Below, piece after piece: positions 10,955 through 21,059 of a stretch of DNA of 64,000 nt. The notes under the pieces are model-generated. The model saw only the letters and a list, made by a program, of their open reading frames with translations, made no database searches and was not told the origin of the DNA. This DNA is from Isoetes taiwanensis. Taxonomy: Eukaryota > Streptophyta > Lycopodiopsida > Isoetales > Isoetaceae. Positions within the stretch are counted from its first letter, which is position 1, and the number at the start of each line of letters is the position of its first letter. The DNA lies in contig JAJEKV010000009.1 of the NCBI GenBank assembly GCA_021234155.1, forward strand, positions 8,934,546-8,998,545. The letters are read 5' to 3'. A program made the position numbers and the translations under genes.

Positions 10955-13757
10955 AAATGATTGATGCAAACGAATTAATGCAAAGTGGCTGGAATAGAGT
11001 TTCTGCAGATGGAATAAGGTGGCCTACCCCTCAAGGTAATCATCTCCTCAGTATGTGCACAGGATTAGATATGGTAATATATAATGGTGTACATAGGTAT
11101 CCAAATTCAGGGAAGCTCACATGTAGAGGGGCCAGTGTGGTTGATCTAGTAATAGCAAGACCACAGTTTATGGAGCAGATTGTAGATTTTGTGATTGGGG
11201 ATGAAAGACCTGAATCTGATCATGTGCCCATTGTCATCTCTTTACGAGTTAGCAAATATGAGATTTTTAGGAAAGCTGCTAATGATGGCCCAAAAATAAT
11301 TATCATGCGTGGCTGATAAATATAAATCCATATGTGAAGCGAAAGCAGCAAGCATAGTTTGGCCTAATGAGGCGGAGAACATTAGTGCATTGCTTAGTAC
11401 TATGGTACTGGAGGCTGCTAATAAATGTTATGTATCCCATAGAAAGTTGAAAGGCCTGCCATGTAATAACTGGTTTGACGATGAATGTAAGATGAAAAGA
11501 CAGGAGTTTAAAACGGCAAAAGGGGATGATAAAAAGTTGGTCAAGAGAGAATACATGAAAATGGTGAAATCAAAGAAGAAGAAATTTCTATATGAAAGGC
11601 ACTTGCAAATGATGGGTGAGCTGCTTCAGGAGCCTAAGAGATTTTGGAATCGAATCAAACCGAAACTAAAACACTGTGCTGTGTTAGGGAGGGTACTAGA
11701 TTATATATCTAGATTGTATCACATCCCAGGTATAGAGGACAATGTGTTAGTGCAGTATATGACTGATGGGGGTTGGGAGTTTACGTTGGAGGATGTACAA
11801 GAAGGTTTGCAAACATTAGCAAATGGGAAAGCTGCAGACACATTGGGGTTAGTAGCAGAGATGTTTAAATGGGCAGGTTCAAAAACTCATGAGATGCTTT
11901 GGAAATTAATGAACGCAGTCTTGCGAGAAGGCTTTCCACACAGTTGGCAAGTAAACAGAGTTATTCCTTTGCACAAATTGGGGGACGAAAAAGATCCAAA
12001 CAATTACAGAATGATAATGATTAGCAATTTGTATGCCAAACTATATGCCACCATGGTAAACAGGAAGATTAGTGGATGGGCTGAAGAGAACAGGATTCAG
12101 GCCTAAAAAATCGACGACAGACCATCTGATCACTTTGCGTGCTTTGATAGACTCTGTCATAGGAACCAGAAAACCGTTGTATGCACTTTTTGTGGATTTT
12201 ACAAAAGCATTTGACACTGTACACAGGGGCAATCTTTGGGAGCGGATGGAGATGCTTGGGATACCTGGTGATTTGAGAAATGCCGTCAAGATGTTATATG
12301 AAAAGGTTTTGGTACAGCTTTCATTTCCTTATTGCGGGGTAGGTTCAGATGAGGTAAGCAGTAATATGGGGGTTAAACAGGGCTGCCCCATGTCCCCTAC
12401 TTTGTTTGGATTGTTTATAGACCAGCTTGAAGATTGGGTGGAACAGCTTGGAGGAGATGGTATGGGCCTGGGATGCTATACTTTGCGCATGTTGTTGTAT
12501 GCAGATGATATAGTTATTTTATCCAGGTCGGTGGCAGGCATGCAGAAGCATTTAGATGCTTTGTCTCTCTTTTGTGACAATAAGGGCATGAAGGTGAATT
12601 TGACTAAAACTAAATTGATTGTCTTTGGGGCACTTAAGGTTGGACACCTTAAATTTATCTACAAAGGAGAACAGGTAGATATCGTGGATTCGTATAAATA
12701 TTTGGGTATTCAAGTGGATAAAACTCTAAATTGGAATCAGGCTGTAGACCAAAGGGTAAATGGTGGGTTGAAGGCTTTATACAGTATGCAACGCAGAAGT
12801 GCAAACGCTGATATTTGGAATTTTGAATTAAAGAGAATGTTATATAAAGTACTTGTACAAACTGTTGTACTATATGGTTGTGAGATGTGGGCACCTGGGT
12901 TAGCAGAAGAAACCTGGAAAAAAGGCGAAAAGGTTTAGAAGAAATTTTTCAGAACAGAGTTAGGGGCTAAGGCACAAACTCCATATGATATGATGCTGGC
13001 AGAATGTGGCATGATGCCTCTAGAGGCAGAGGCACTGTGCAGAACACTTGAATATGTTTGCAAAGTGCAAATGGATATGCATGAGGAAAGCTTGCCTAGG
13101 ATGGCCATGGATGCAACGAGGTCTAAAGGATGGTACTTGGATGTTCAGGTTTGGATGAAAAAATAGGGACTGGAATGTAATGATTTGCATAACCAGCGTG
13201 GGGATATTAGGGCTTGGGTACAGGAACATGTGATTATGAGGTCGTGGTGTGTTCCAGAAGTGAAGAAAACATATTATAAACAATTCATTAATCCTTCTCT
13301 TCTACAGCCAGGATATTTGAGTGAAGGGATATCAGTGAAGTGTAGGCATGCAATTAGTAGAATAAGGCTCAGCTCACATAGATTGGGAGTGGAAGTATGT
13401 AGATTATGCGCTATGGGAGAAATTGAAGATGAGGCACATGTTCTCTTGCGATGTCCACAGTATGCAGGTCTTCGCCGCAAGCACCACATTAATTGTAATG
13501 ATTTGGTTGCATTTTTTGGTCTTTCGGGAAAAATCACAGGCCATTTTATACTTGAAATGATGGAACACAGGAGTAATGTGCTAAAGGTTAGTGATGGCGA
13601 TGAGAATGTGGGAGATGAGGGGGAGAGCTCTGGTGCATTTCTTTCTGAAGATGCATTAGAGGATATTTTTTATAATGTTGAATGTACAGATTTGAACGTC
13701 TCATAGACCTGGTGGTCTGCAGACGTATTATCTATATATTTCATTTCATTTCATTTC
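10955..13757 (+). mobile_element. LINE-4: 5'-truncated plus-strand LINE, broken ORF2
   Basis: The copy begins in the second half of the endonuclease (MIDANELMQSGWNRVS, then ESDHVPIV at about 11215) and runs to a 3' hairpin (13705-13718) and an ATTTC tail at about 13737-13757. The RT reads GLPCNNWFDDECK and NYRMIMISNLYAKL. A deletion and frameshift at about 12095 removes part of the AKGQAGFRP motif. Then come FVDFTKAFDTV, GVKQGCPMSPTLFGLFIDQLE and LLYADDIVILSRS. Two in-frame stops (12936-12938 and about 13164) and a small deletion next to the zinc-finger cysteines (VCRLCAMGEIEDEAHVLLRC) follow. Unlike the others, its tail is followed by CTATCTATCC sequence, not (TC)n. No target duplication was found. 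Confidence 0.9.
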
Positions 13758-13791
13758 GCTATCTATCCTATCTAGTGACTATCTAAACCTC

Positions 13792-14477
13792 ATGTCTTCT
13801 GAGGGCGTGGCTCGCATACGCATGGAACAAACCTATGAGAGCCTTAGCATCGTCCAGATCTTTGCCATCCTTGGGTAGCTTCTTGGTGTCAATCCTGAAC
13901 CTGAGAAAGTGGAACTCTTCCTAAACCAGTTGGCTTTGCACTTCAGGTCAAGAGTGAGGATCCCCTTTCCCCTGTTCCACTTAACCGAGCGATATCTTCT
14001 AAAGCTTAACGCTTTGGGAGAAATATACACATTGGTGGAATAGCCGGATCAGGTATTGATGCTCACCAAGTTCTTTCGGCCAAAATCTGCAGCCAATGAC
14101 TTTGAAGCTGCTAGGTTGAGGTACAGAGGGTGATGGACATGGCCTTAGAGGCTGATGTAAGGAAAGCAGCAAGGGGAGACGCACAAGCCCGTGGAGAGGA
14201 ATACATCTATCTCGGGGATGGCGAATTCATTGATAATGGAAATCCTCTCATATTGCCATCTTATTATTATGATAAGAACTCTGAGACCTTCCCTTGGGAT
14301 GATCTTCCTCAGTACTTCACTCCCCTACTCCAACAGCGCATCGAACTGGAGATGGCCGCCATGCCAGATCGGTACCGTGCCGAGATGCATCGACAGACCG
14401 AAGTCCGTTTGAGGCTGGAGCAGCATGCCCAGAGCATTCAAATTATACTCGCCCGATTTGGGTTAGACTCCCAATGA
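13792..14477 (+). pseudogene. Broken unknown ORF ending in an intact 115-residue segment
   Basis: I do not recognise this protein. From an ATG at 13792 (MSSEGVARIRMEQTYESL) the frame reads plausible soluble-protein sequence (VELFLNQLALHFRS, HLTERYLLKLNALGEIYTLVE) but holds two in-frame TAG codons. It then shifts by one base at about 14125 to an open stretch ending LARFGLDSQ. That stretch is rich in Glu, Arg and Gln and probably helical at its end (RAEMHRQTEVRLRLEQHAQ). The style resembles the unknown repeated unit A at 19.4 kb, and it may be part of a large plant retroelement of unknown type. It stops just before the GGGGAGGTTTCC repeat cluster. Confidence 0.4.
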
Positions 14478-14478
14478 T

Positions 14479-14573
14479 GGGAAACCTCCCCCATTTTCTT
14501 ATTTGGAAACCTCCCCAGCTTTCGGCCAAAGCCTGGGGAGGTTTCCAATATGGCTAACCTGGGGAGGTTTCCA
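14479..14573. repeat. GGGGAGGTTTCC palindromic repeat cluster, left group
   Basis: Two GGAAACCTCCCC-type words are followed by two in the opposite orientation, GGGGAGGTTTCC, around AGCTTTCGGCCAAAGCC, so the group can fold as a hairpin. The same words recur at 17914-17958 and in an array at 18083-18355. Confidence 0.85.
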
Positions 14574-14977
14574 CATGATTCTAAAAATATGATAATCTTT
14601 CTATTTATGACGAGCAGCTATTCATAATGATCTAGACGTCCAAATTTAAAGAAAGCTTTTCGTATGCCTTTCCTATTCGAATTCTACATGCGCATTCTTG
14701 AAGCATTTGTAGCGGCATCTGGAGCGATTCAGCTAGAGCGGCATCAGTTTGTTCTGGAGCAGAGCGGCATCAGTTTGTTCTGGAGCAGGGTTTGTTCTTG
14801 TCATGATTTGCTGCAGTAGCTTTTTGGCTACCGATTCTTACAGACTTTGTTCTTGCATGACTCTTGCAGGCACGATTTTGGCATCGTTCCTTATATGTAC
14901 ATTCGACAACTCTAATCTAGGTAACCTGTTGATCCTTTGAAATATTAAGATCTGCCACAAGCGTAGTTCAGGAGGAA

Positions 14978-16220
14978 ATGGCCACCAGACTGATGAAATC
15001 GCCCTGGCCACCCTTACGAACTCTCCGACATCATATTCCTATCATCCCTATCATCCCATGCTCACGGTTCTAGAAGTTTTCTTCTGGACAAATCACGAAA
15101 TCTTGGGGATCTGTTTCTACCGATGGAGGGTCGATCTTGGGATGGCGTTGGAATTCCTTCAAGGTAATTCCATTTTATATCTCTGCCTTTTGTATTAAGC
15201 TTTTAGGTCTCTATGCACGCTCTTCAAGGTAATCCCATAACTCGCCTTTTGTATTATGTTTTGGCCTATTTTCTTAATCTATATGCCAATTTGAATGCGA
15301 CCATTTTGTTTGTGTTCTTGGTTCACAAGTTCTTGTCTTTTATGCTAACTGTTAATAGTGATTTGCAGCCCTCGACACCCGTCGCCGCGATCTGAACATT
15401 GATTTGGGAAAACACCACCCCTCGATATCCAGAATTGACAAATTAGCATATTGGATTGTCAAATTCCTTAGAGTCCCCACAGTTTGTTTTCGGTAAATTG
15501 AACTTCGGTGTTAATTCAGTTCATTATGTTGACCTTGAATGCTAATCTTGTTTTTATGTCAGAGATGCAGAGAAGGTATAAAAATAGAGCAGTTATGTTA
15601 GACCATTGCAGGTGTTCCAGGTATGGTAGGAGGCATGTTGCTGCATTTAAGATCATTGAGACGAATGGAGCATAGTGGTGGATGGATCAAAGCTCTTTTG
15701 GAGGAGGCGGAAAATGAAAGGATGCATCTTATGACATGCATGGATGTCATCCAACCAGCTTGGTATGAGAGGGCAATTGTTGTTATGGTGCAAGGTGTTT
15801 TTTTCAGTGTCTACTTGTTATGTTATGTACTTTCTCCAGCACTTGCTCATTGAATTGTCGGTTATTTGGAAGAGGAAGCTGTATACTTTTATACAAAGTT
15901 TTTTGAAGAAATTGATAAAGGTCATATAGATAATACTCCAGCTCCTCCCATTGCTATAGATTATTGGCGCCTTCCAAAAGATGCAACACGTCGTGATGTA
16001 GTTATAGTCATCCGGGCAGATGAAGCACACCATCGTGATGTAAACCATCATGCATCGGTAGGGAATTCTTGTTTCTTTTGTTTGTTGCTCACAGTGTTGA
16101 TGGGAAAAATGTGGGTTTTTGTTGCAGGATATTCGCATGCTTGGCAAGCAGTTAAAGGAGTCCTCTGCACCAGTTAGCTATGATGCTGAGGCTATAGGTG
16201 CATCAATGACAAAGAGATGA
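14978..16220 (+). pseudogene. AOX: Alternative oxidase (AOX), four-exon structure, decayed
   Basis: AOX is the di-iron ubiquinol oxidase of the mitochondrial inner membrane. Exon 1 (14978-15163) starts MATRLMKSPWPPLRTLRHH, an Arg-rich mitochondrial presequence, but has TAG at 15071-15073. Exon 2 (15369-15492) reads RDLNIDLGKHH and KLAYWIVKFLRVPT. Exon 3 (about 15563-16057) carries QRRYKNRAVML, then a 2-base loss, then [33 protein letters not shown] (Glu ligands), a TGA at 15851-15853 where the family has Arg (CGA to TGA fits), [11 protein letters not shown] and [15 protein letters not shown] (Glu-x-x-His ligands). Exon 4 (16128-16220) reads [11 protein letters not shown] and ends MTKR. GT-AG introns are retained, so it is a decayed gene or segmental copy, not a retrocopy. 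Ligand residues survive despite three breaks. Confidence 0.9.
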
Positions 16221-16655
16221 AGCAATCAAGTTATGAGTGATAAGGTGGTGAAGTGTCTTAATACTTACAGTAACTTCCATCTTTTTATTTGCATGAAAGA
16301 AAGGATGGAGATCTTTATGTCCAAGTTGTTTTGAAGGCCCTAAAACATGAGTCATGGCGATAAAACACTACACTTGTTAATAAAAATCTTAATTAATGTT
16401 TTGCCAGTATACTTGTATGATTGAAGTAAGTTTCATGAAGTTTGCTTCATGACTTCCTGTATCTGATATCTTGCTTGTAATCATTTTTGATGTGGAAATA
16501 TATGTCTAAATTGAATGCTTTCTAGCCATCTTATGTCTTATTCTCTCCTCTGTTATCTTATCTGTTTTTGGAGTTTGAGATATTATGTTCTCATAATCAT
16601 GTTTGTTAAATCTGTAAAGATTACATGCACATGGTTAGGCACGGTATAAGAAACT

Positions 16656-17074
16656 TTATGCGAGGCCTCCAGGTTCCCTAAGACATACAGGGTAGGAAAG
16701 CTGGCCTCGGCCATTACAAAGAGTGCATCTTCCCTCTGGGACTTGTTTTTCTTGTACAAAGTTATTCCAAAAACCAGGGCTGGTTTGCCCCTGACCGCCA
16801 CACTGAGAACATGGAAGTTTTTTCAGGCCCCCGCATTGGTTGCAAAGATTCAGCATCCTACATTCAAAATGGAGTATCAGGCTAAGGGTGTAGAAATCTG
16901 TCAAGAGACTAGGTTTTTGTTTTCAAGTAATGATCACCTTCTTTGGGACTGAGCTACAAACGAATCAACTTTAGGTGTAGCAAAGGCAGCAGCAAGAAGA
17001 AAAGCACCAATAGCCATCCCTGCAGCTTCACTAGCAGTAACTTTTTCCATCTCTTCAAAATTTTGACACTGCAT
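16656..17074 (-). CDS. Small DnaJ-type zinc-finger protein with one membrane segment, two exons, 112 aa
   Basis: Exon 1 (16938-17074) and exon 2 (16656-16857), joined across an 80-base GT-AG intron, give an open frame of 112 residues with no breaks. Residues about 12-34 (TASEAAGMAIGAFLLAAAFA) form a likely membrane helix. The C-terminal half has four Cys-x-x-Cys-type motifs: LCNQCGG, LPCSQCGGQGQ, RCTLCNGRGQ and a final YPVC. That arrangement is the Cys-rich zinc domain of DnaJ-like plastid chaperones such as the BSD2 and LQY1 families. The assignment to plastid photosystem or Rubisco assembly is inference. The ATG at 17072-17074 follows CCATGCAG, which could instead be a splice acceptor, so an upstream transit-peptide exon is possible. 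It lies convergent with the AOX pseudogene. Confidence 0.6.
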
Positions 17075-17128
17075 GGTAGCGGGGAGTCAGCTCACATGCT
17101 CTAATCGAGGCCATGGCTTTATCTTTCC

Positions 17129-17713
17129 TTACCAGCGTGGTGCTTTCTTTGCTAGCGAGATTTTTGTTCCCTTGCGTGGATGGGCAAGTGAGAGGGGGCG
17201 AGAAGCCCATGCACCCCTTTGGTTGGACGTTCCGACAGATCTCAGGCTTGAGCATTGGTTTTGGAGAGTTGCAGATGAGGTATCTTTGGGATACCAATGG
17301 CGAACATACCCAGCAAGGAAACTTGGATCAGCGCCTAGGATATCTTCGATGGAGGGCTGGACACGAGTCTTGACGCATTGCACCATCAAAGAGTATGATG
17401 CTTCCGTGAAAATGTAACCTTCCCTTGAGTTGATTGAAGGTATAGGTAGATATGATCCAACAGAGTCTCCCTCATTCAAATGATTGTCATAATCTTCCGT
17501 AGGTGTTACATGGTCTTCATCATCTACATCCTCAAAACCTGCAGCATTGTCAACATTATCAAAAGCGAAATCACTTACAGTTGCTTCTGAATCATGTAGG
17601 GATGAATCAGTGGAGATATCATCTTCAACTCCCTCATACACGTTACGCTCCAAATCCATGAGATAAATAACAACATCAAAGGAACGAAAGATGAAATAGT
17701 CGATGGGAATCAC
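17129..17713 (-). CDS. Uncharacterised acidic ORF, 194 aa
   Basis: The frame is open for 194 codons. The first half is Asp/Glu-rich (DLERNVYEGVEDDISTDS, DNHLNEGDSVGSYLP) and the second half basic (HPRKGTKISLAKKAPRW). I find no domain. It overlaps a similarly long plus-strand frame (17073-17417), and the better one cannot be chosen by eye. It could be an upstream exon region of the zinc-finger gene, which lies on the same strand just downstream, or transposon-related sequence between the palindromic repeat clusters. Confidence 0.28.
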   Translation of the reverse strand: MIPIDYFIFRSFDVVIYLMDLERNVYEGVEDDISTDSSLHDSEATVSDFAFDNVDNAAGFEDVDDEDHVTPTEDYDNHLNEGDSVGSYLPIPSINSREGYIFTEASYSLMVQCVKTRVQPSIEDILGADPSFLAGYVRHWYPKDTSSATLQNQCSSLRSVGTSNQRGAWASRPLSLAHPRKGTKISLAKKAPRW

Positions 17714-17732
17714 GGCGAACGGATGAAGTCGT

Positions 17733-17890
17733 GGTTGAAGAAAGAACTCGTAGGGACGATTTACTTGAAAAAAAAGCTTGGATGAATTCGTTGATGAAAG
17801 AAGAACTCAAAGAGATGACTTGCTTCAAGAAATATCTCACTTGATGAAAGAAGAACTCAAATAGACGATTTGCTTCAAGAAATAGCTCAC
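17733..17890 (+). repeat. Short tandem repeat, about three degenerate 60-70-bp units
   Basis: Units contain GATGAAAGAAGAACTC, then GACTTGCTTCAAGAAAT or a variant, then ATCTCAC; the last two are closest. It ends just before the GGGGAGGTTTCC pair. Confidence 0.65.
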
Positions 17891-17913
17891 TTTGAAATTT
17901 TATAGACATTTTG

Positions 17914-17958
17914 TGGAAACCTCCCCTAGTTTCTTCGGAAAGTTGGGGAGGTTTCCAT
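17914..17958. repeat. GGGGAGGTTTCC palindrome, middle pair
   Basis: TGGAAACCTCCCC and its reverse complement GGGGAGGTTTCCA face each other across about 18 bases containing TTTCTTCGGAAAG, so the pair forms a hairpin. Confidence 0.85.
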
Positions 17959-18082
17959 AAAATATTTATAAAAATAAAAAATAGTCATTAATGTTGGCAA
18001 CCACCGATGGACCGAGATGCACGGGGGCTAGTCTTGGTCTTCGTGCAAATTTAAAGAGCCTTTTTTTTTTTTTTTTTTTTTT

Positions 18083-18355
18083 TGGAAACCTCCCCACCTT
18101 TCCATGGAAACCTCTCCACCTTTCCCTGGAAACCTCCCCTGTTTTCTTAATTGGAAACCTCCCCAGGTCATCCAAGAAAGCTGGAGAGGTTTCCACGGAA
18201 AGGTGGGGAGGTTTCCATGGAAACCTCCCCTGTTTTCTAATATGGAGAAAGTTGGGGAGGTTTCCAGGGAAAGTTGGGGAGGTTTCCAGGAAAGGTGGGG
18301 AGGTTTCCATGGAAAGTTGGGGAGGTTTCCAAGGAAAGTTGGGGAGGTTTCCATT
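18083..18355. repeat. GGGGAGGTTTCC array in both orientations, about 12 units
   Basis: After a T run of about 23 bases come GGAAACCTCCCC words every 20-28 bases. The orientation flips at about 18185, after which GGGGAGGTTTCC words follow to 18355, spaced by GGAAAGTT or GGAAAGGT. The whole array is a large imperfect palindrome with unit length about 20-22 bases. Long ORFs through it (repeating Met-Glu-Thr-Ser-Pro) are artefacts of the repeat. Confidence 0.9.
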
Positions 18356-18423
18356 GGAGCCCAACCCAAATCGGGCGTAGAAAAAACCATCGTGCCCAGA
18401 GGGTAGCTAAGTGCATATGAAAA

Positions 18424-18954
18424 GTGGAGGCCCAGATACAAGTCCAAACTCAGTCCAAGGGCCGTACCATCCAGAGGAAGCGTAAAAATACTCCACAGTG
18501 GAAGGAAGGGCAGTACAAGAAGCAATTGCAAGCGGCAGGAGCGGTCGGGAAAGCCCAGAGTGTCAAACATCGTGAAGCCCTAGTCCGAAGGGCTAATCAC
18601 CCGACCACTGGCAGCAAGACTCTTCCTTTGCCTCCACCGCCTAGGCACCAAAAGAAGAAGTACCAGTTCAAAGCTAGTACTGTAGCGCTAAGGGAGATCC
18701 GAAAGTACCAAAAGTCAATGGAACTCCTCATACGCAAGCTGCCCTTCCAGCGTTTGGTGCAGGAGATCGCCCAATAATTCAAGACTGATCTGCGCTTCCA
18801 GACGCATACCATCCTTGCTCTTCAAGAGGCCGCCGAGGACTATTTGGTTGCTCTCTTGGGTGACGCAAACCTTTGTGCTATTCACGCCAAGAGAGTAACC
18901 ATTATGCCTAAGGATTTGGCTTTAGCTCAACGGATCCGCGGAGAACCGATGTAA
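18424..18954 (+). pseudogene. Histone H3-family protein with atypical N-terminal tail, one in-frame stop
   Basis: The C-terminal part is a complete H3 histone fold: [33 protein letters not shown], then [40 protein letters not shown] and a final RIRGEPM. A TAA at 18775-18777 replaces the Asp of the canonical AQDFK. The frame otherwise continues unbroken to TAA at 18952-18954. The tail is not ARTKQTARKS-like. It is about 75 residues of Lys/Arg/Gln/Pro-rich sequence ([29 protein letters not shown]). There is no in-frame ATG at the 5' end, and the open frame begins at a GTG. A long tail and the AEDYLV string recall CENH3, whereas loop 1 has the canonical H3 length. It could be a centromeric-type variant, a diverged H3 or a retrocopy. 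No intron is visible. Confidence 0.8.
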
Positions 18955-19445
18955 CTTTTAAAATCTTTTATCAACAAAAAAAGTGTTATCTATATGAAAA
19001 TTTTGTAGTCTCATTATCATTATGAATATATCGCATCTATTTGCTGATTTCAACTGTTTAGTACACAATCTGTATTTATAAATATTAAAAAATAATAATA
19101 ATAATAATTAATTATTAAGTATTGACAGTGACGTCAGCACCTTTTCAACAAGAGAAAGGAAGAGAGAGGGACGTTCATATTCTGTGATTGCTATTCTCTT
19201 CTATCCTTGACCCTTTGCAGTCCTCCTTCCTCTCCTACACTGCTATGGGCTACTCTACTCGTTTGCAATGGTATATGAATGGCGAGCAGTAGGATATCCA
19301 AGACCCATTTGAATCTCTTCATCCTTTCTTGATGCAGGAGATGGACCTCATTCAGAACATGGAGGCCCATCCAGATTATGCATAGTTCCTTGAGTTTTAC
19401 ACTCAAGAAATTGTTACCAACTGCATCCAATACGGAGACCCCCGT

Positions 19446-20710
19446 CTCTACTTGGATCGCGATACCTTGTACCAGATATTGGGGGATGATCAACATGCAG
19501 AGGGCGTCCTTGCGGCATTCAACGATGGGCAAAGCATGCCCCTATACTTCGGTTCGGCAAGCATGCATATTTTAAAGCTCGCTTCGCCTTAGCCATCCTT
19601 ATGGATTACTATGTTGATGATGAGCATGCACCTTCAGAGACAGGGAAAGTGCCCACCCCTCTGATGCCAGATGAAGAGCAACAGGTCGGCCACACCAATT
19701 TCGAGAGATGGAAGCAATTAACTGCTGAGATGCCTGTGCCCCAGAGCTGAGGGCATAAGCTTGCAGGGTTAGATGGTCTCCCGACGATTCATGTCAATAA
19801 TGAGGACTACCTCCTGCTCGATGACATCATGTGGGCATACCAGGTGATAGCCAATGTTCGTCATAAGACTAAGACACAGGTTCTCTATGAATTGGCTGAG
19901 TACTGTCAGGATGATTTCCTCGACTTTTCTCCTGTCGAGTGGAAAATTTATTGTGTTTCCATCGGGAGGATGTGGAGCCTGTTCAGACTCTTTTAGGTCT
20001 GCGCCAACTTATGCTTCAAGGTGCTTCATCCCAACCAGATGATGCCGCCTTTGCCGCCATGGGACCCCATGTTCGTAATATTAATGACATCCCCATTCCT
20101 ATGGAGACGAATGAGGAAGGGAAAGACCTCTACGACAATAAGGAGCATCTAAAAGAGGAGGTGGAAGAAGCCAAGGAGGAGGAAGTCACCATCGATTTAG
20201 ATAAAGGCAACCAACTCACAAGGTTCTTCCTATCCGCCTTTCGACAAGGTCAGGTTCTTTTCTTTGCCAAGGACCTCGCACCGGATGCAGAGGCATCCTC
20301 GTGGGCTTTGCGTGCTCTATCCACCCTGGTAGGGCAGAAGAAGGTGAACTATTGTACAGTGACCCTAATATTAGTACATCGCGATCTAGCTCTTGCCGCC
20401 TTGGGCCAGGATATAGCCACTTGGATGAGCATGAAGTTGCTCGTGGCCGCTCCTTTCGCCACTGCCTTTCCACCAAAGATAGCATCATTAGCTGCCTTGT
20501 CAGTCAGCCCAAGTGTTACACTCCTTCGACATTGACGTCCGCCACAACCTACTACCCTAGAGCACGATGGCGCTGGCCCAAGCTCTTAGCTATATATTTC
20601 TACTTTCTTGTGTTAGCCTACGGGCATTCATTATAATTATAATCACCGCTTATAAGCGTTTTCATCAATATATATATTTTGGTCTTCTTCTCTTCATTGC
20701 CTTCTTCTTT
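19446..20710 (+). repeat. Unit A, copy 1: unknown protein-coding repeat (second copy at 62.06 kb)
   Basis: The segment matches 62063-63258 closely in the same orientation. It has coding character but several frames. Near 19580-19750 it reads RFALAILMDYYVDDEHAP and ERWKQLTAEMPVP, with a TGA where copy 2 has CGA. Next is a stretch with MWAYQVIANVRHKTKTQVLYE, cut here to its recognisable core VIANVRHKTKT. Then after a frameshift comes a 198-residue open frame at 19939-20535: VEPVQTLLGLRQLMLQG, an acidic run KEEVEEAKEEEV and TRFFLSAFRQGQVLFF. I do not recognise the family. In both places a gypsy-type gag piece follows downstream, so unit A may be part of, or carried by, a retroelement. Confidence 0.75.
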
Positions 20711-20711
20711 G

Positions 20712-21053
20712 ATGGAGCTGATGGATTATACCACATATACTGTGGAAGAACTTGATGAGTTCCTCAACATCTTTGGAAGATCTGCTGTAGCAGATCTTAT
20801 TGTCCAAGATCTGCTGGAAGCCAATCAGTTTTAGGGCTTAGTTGGTTTCAGTTTTCCAGAATACTTTGAACTTTTAAGTCTACTATTTTGTATGCAGCCT
20901 AAATGGCTTAAATCCTTCCTTATGTTTTTTCATAAAGGAAGGTTTTTTTGTTTTTTGACATGCACATATCTTCCTGGTTTGGAAGATCTTGACATGATGT
21001 ATTCCATGTAAAATGAATACAAAACAACCCTGCCTTCAAAAAAAAAAAAAAAA
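20712..21053 (+). other. Poly(A)-ended fragment with a 40-codon ORF, only in copy 1
   Basis: The sequence departs from copy 2 at about 20710. A short frame begins ATGGAGCTGATGG and reads VEELDEFLNIFGRSAVADL, ending at about 20834. About 200 bases of TTTT-rich, 3'-UTR-like sequence and a run of about 17 A at 21037-21053 follow. The layout suggests the 3' end of a polyadenylated transcript inserted by a LINE. The protein is not recognised. Confidence 0.45.
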
Positions 21054-21059
21054 AGGGGG

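Noticed and set aside
17991-18570. Overlapping long ORFs on both strands with repeated Met-Glu-Thr-Ser-Pro or Gly-Gly-Phe units
   Set aside because: They follow the GGGGAGGTTTCC array; a repeat whose length keeps frames open explains them.
18424-18954. Firm call of CENH3
   Set aside because: Loop 1 has canonical H3 length and helix 1 is canonical-like; only the long tail and AEDYLV suggest CENH3, which is not enough.
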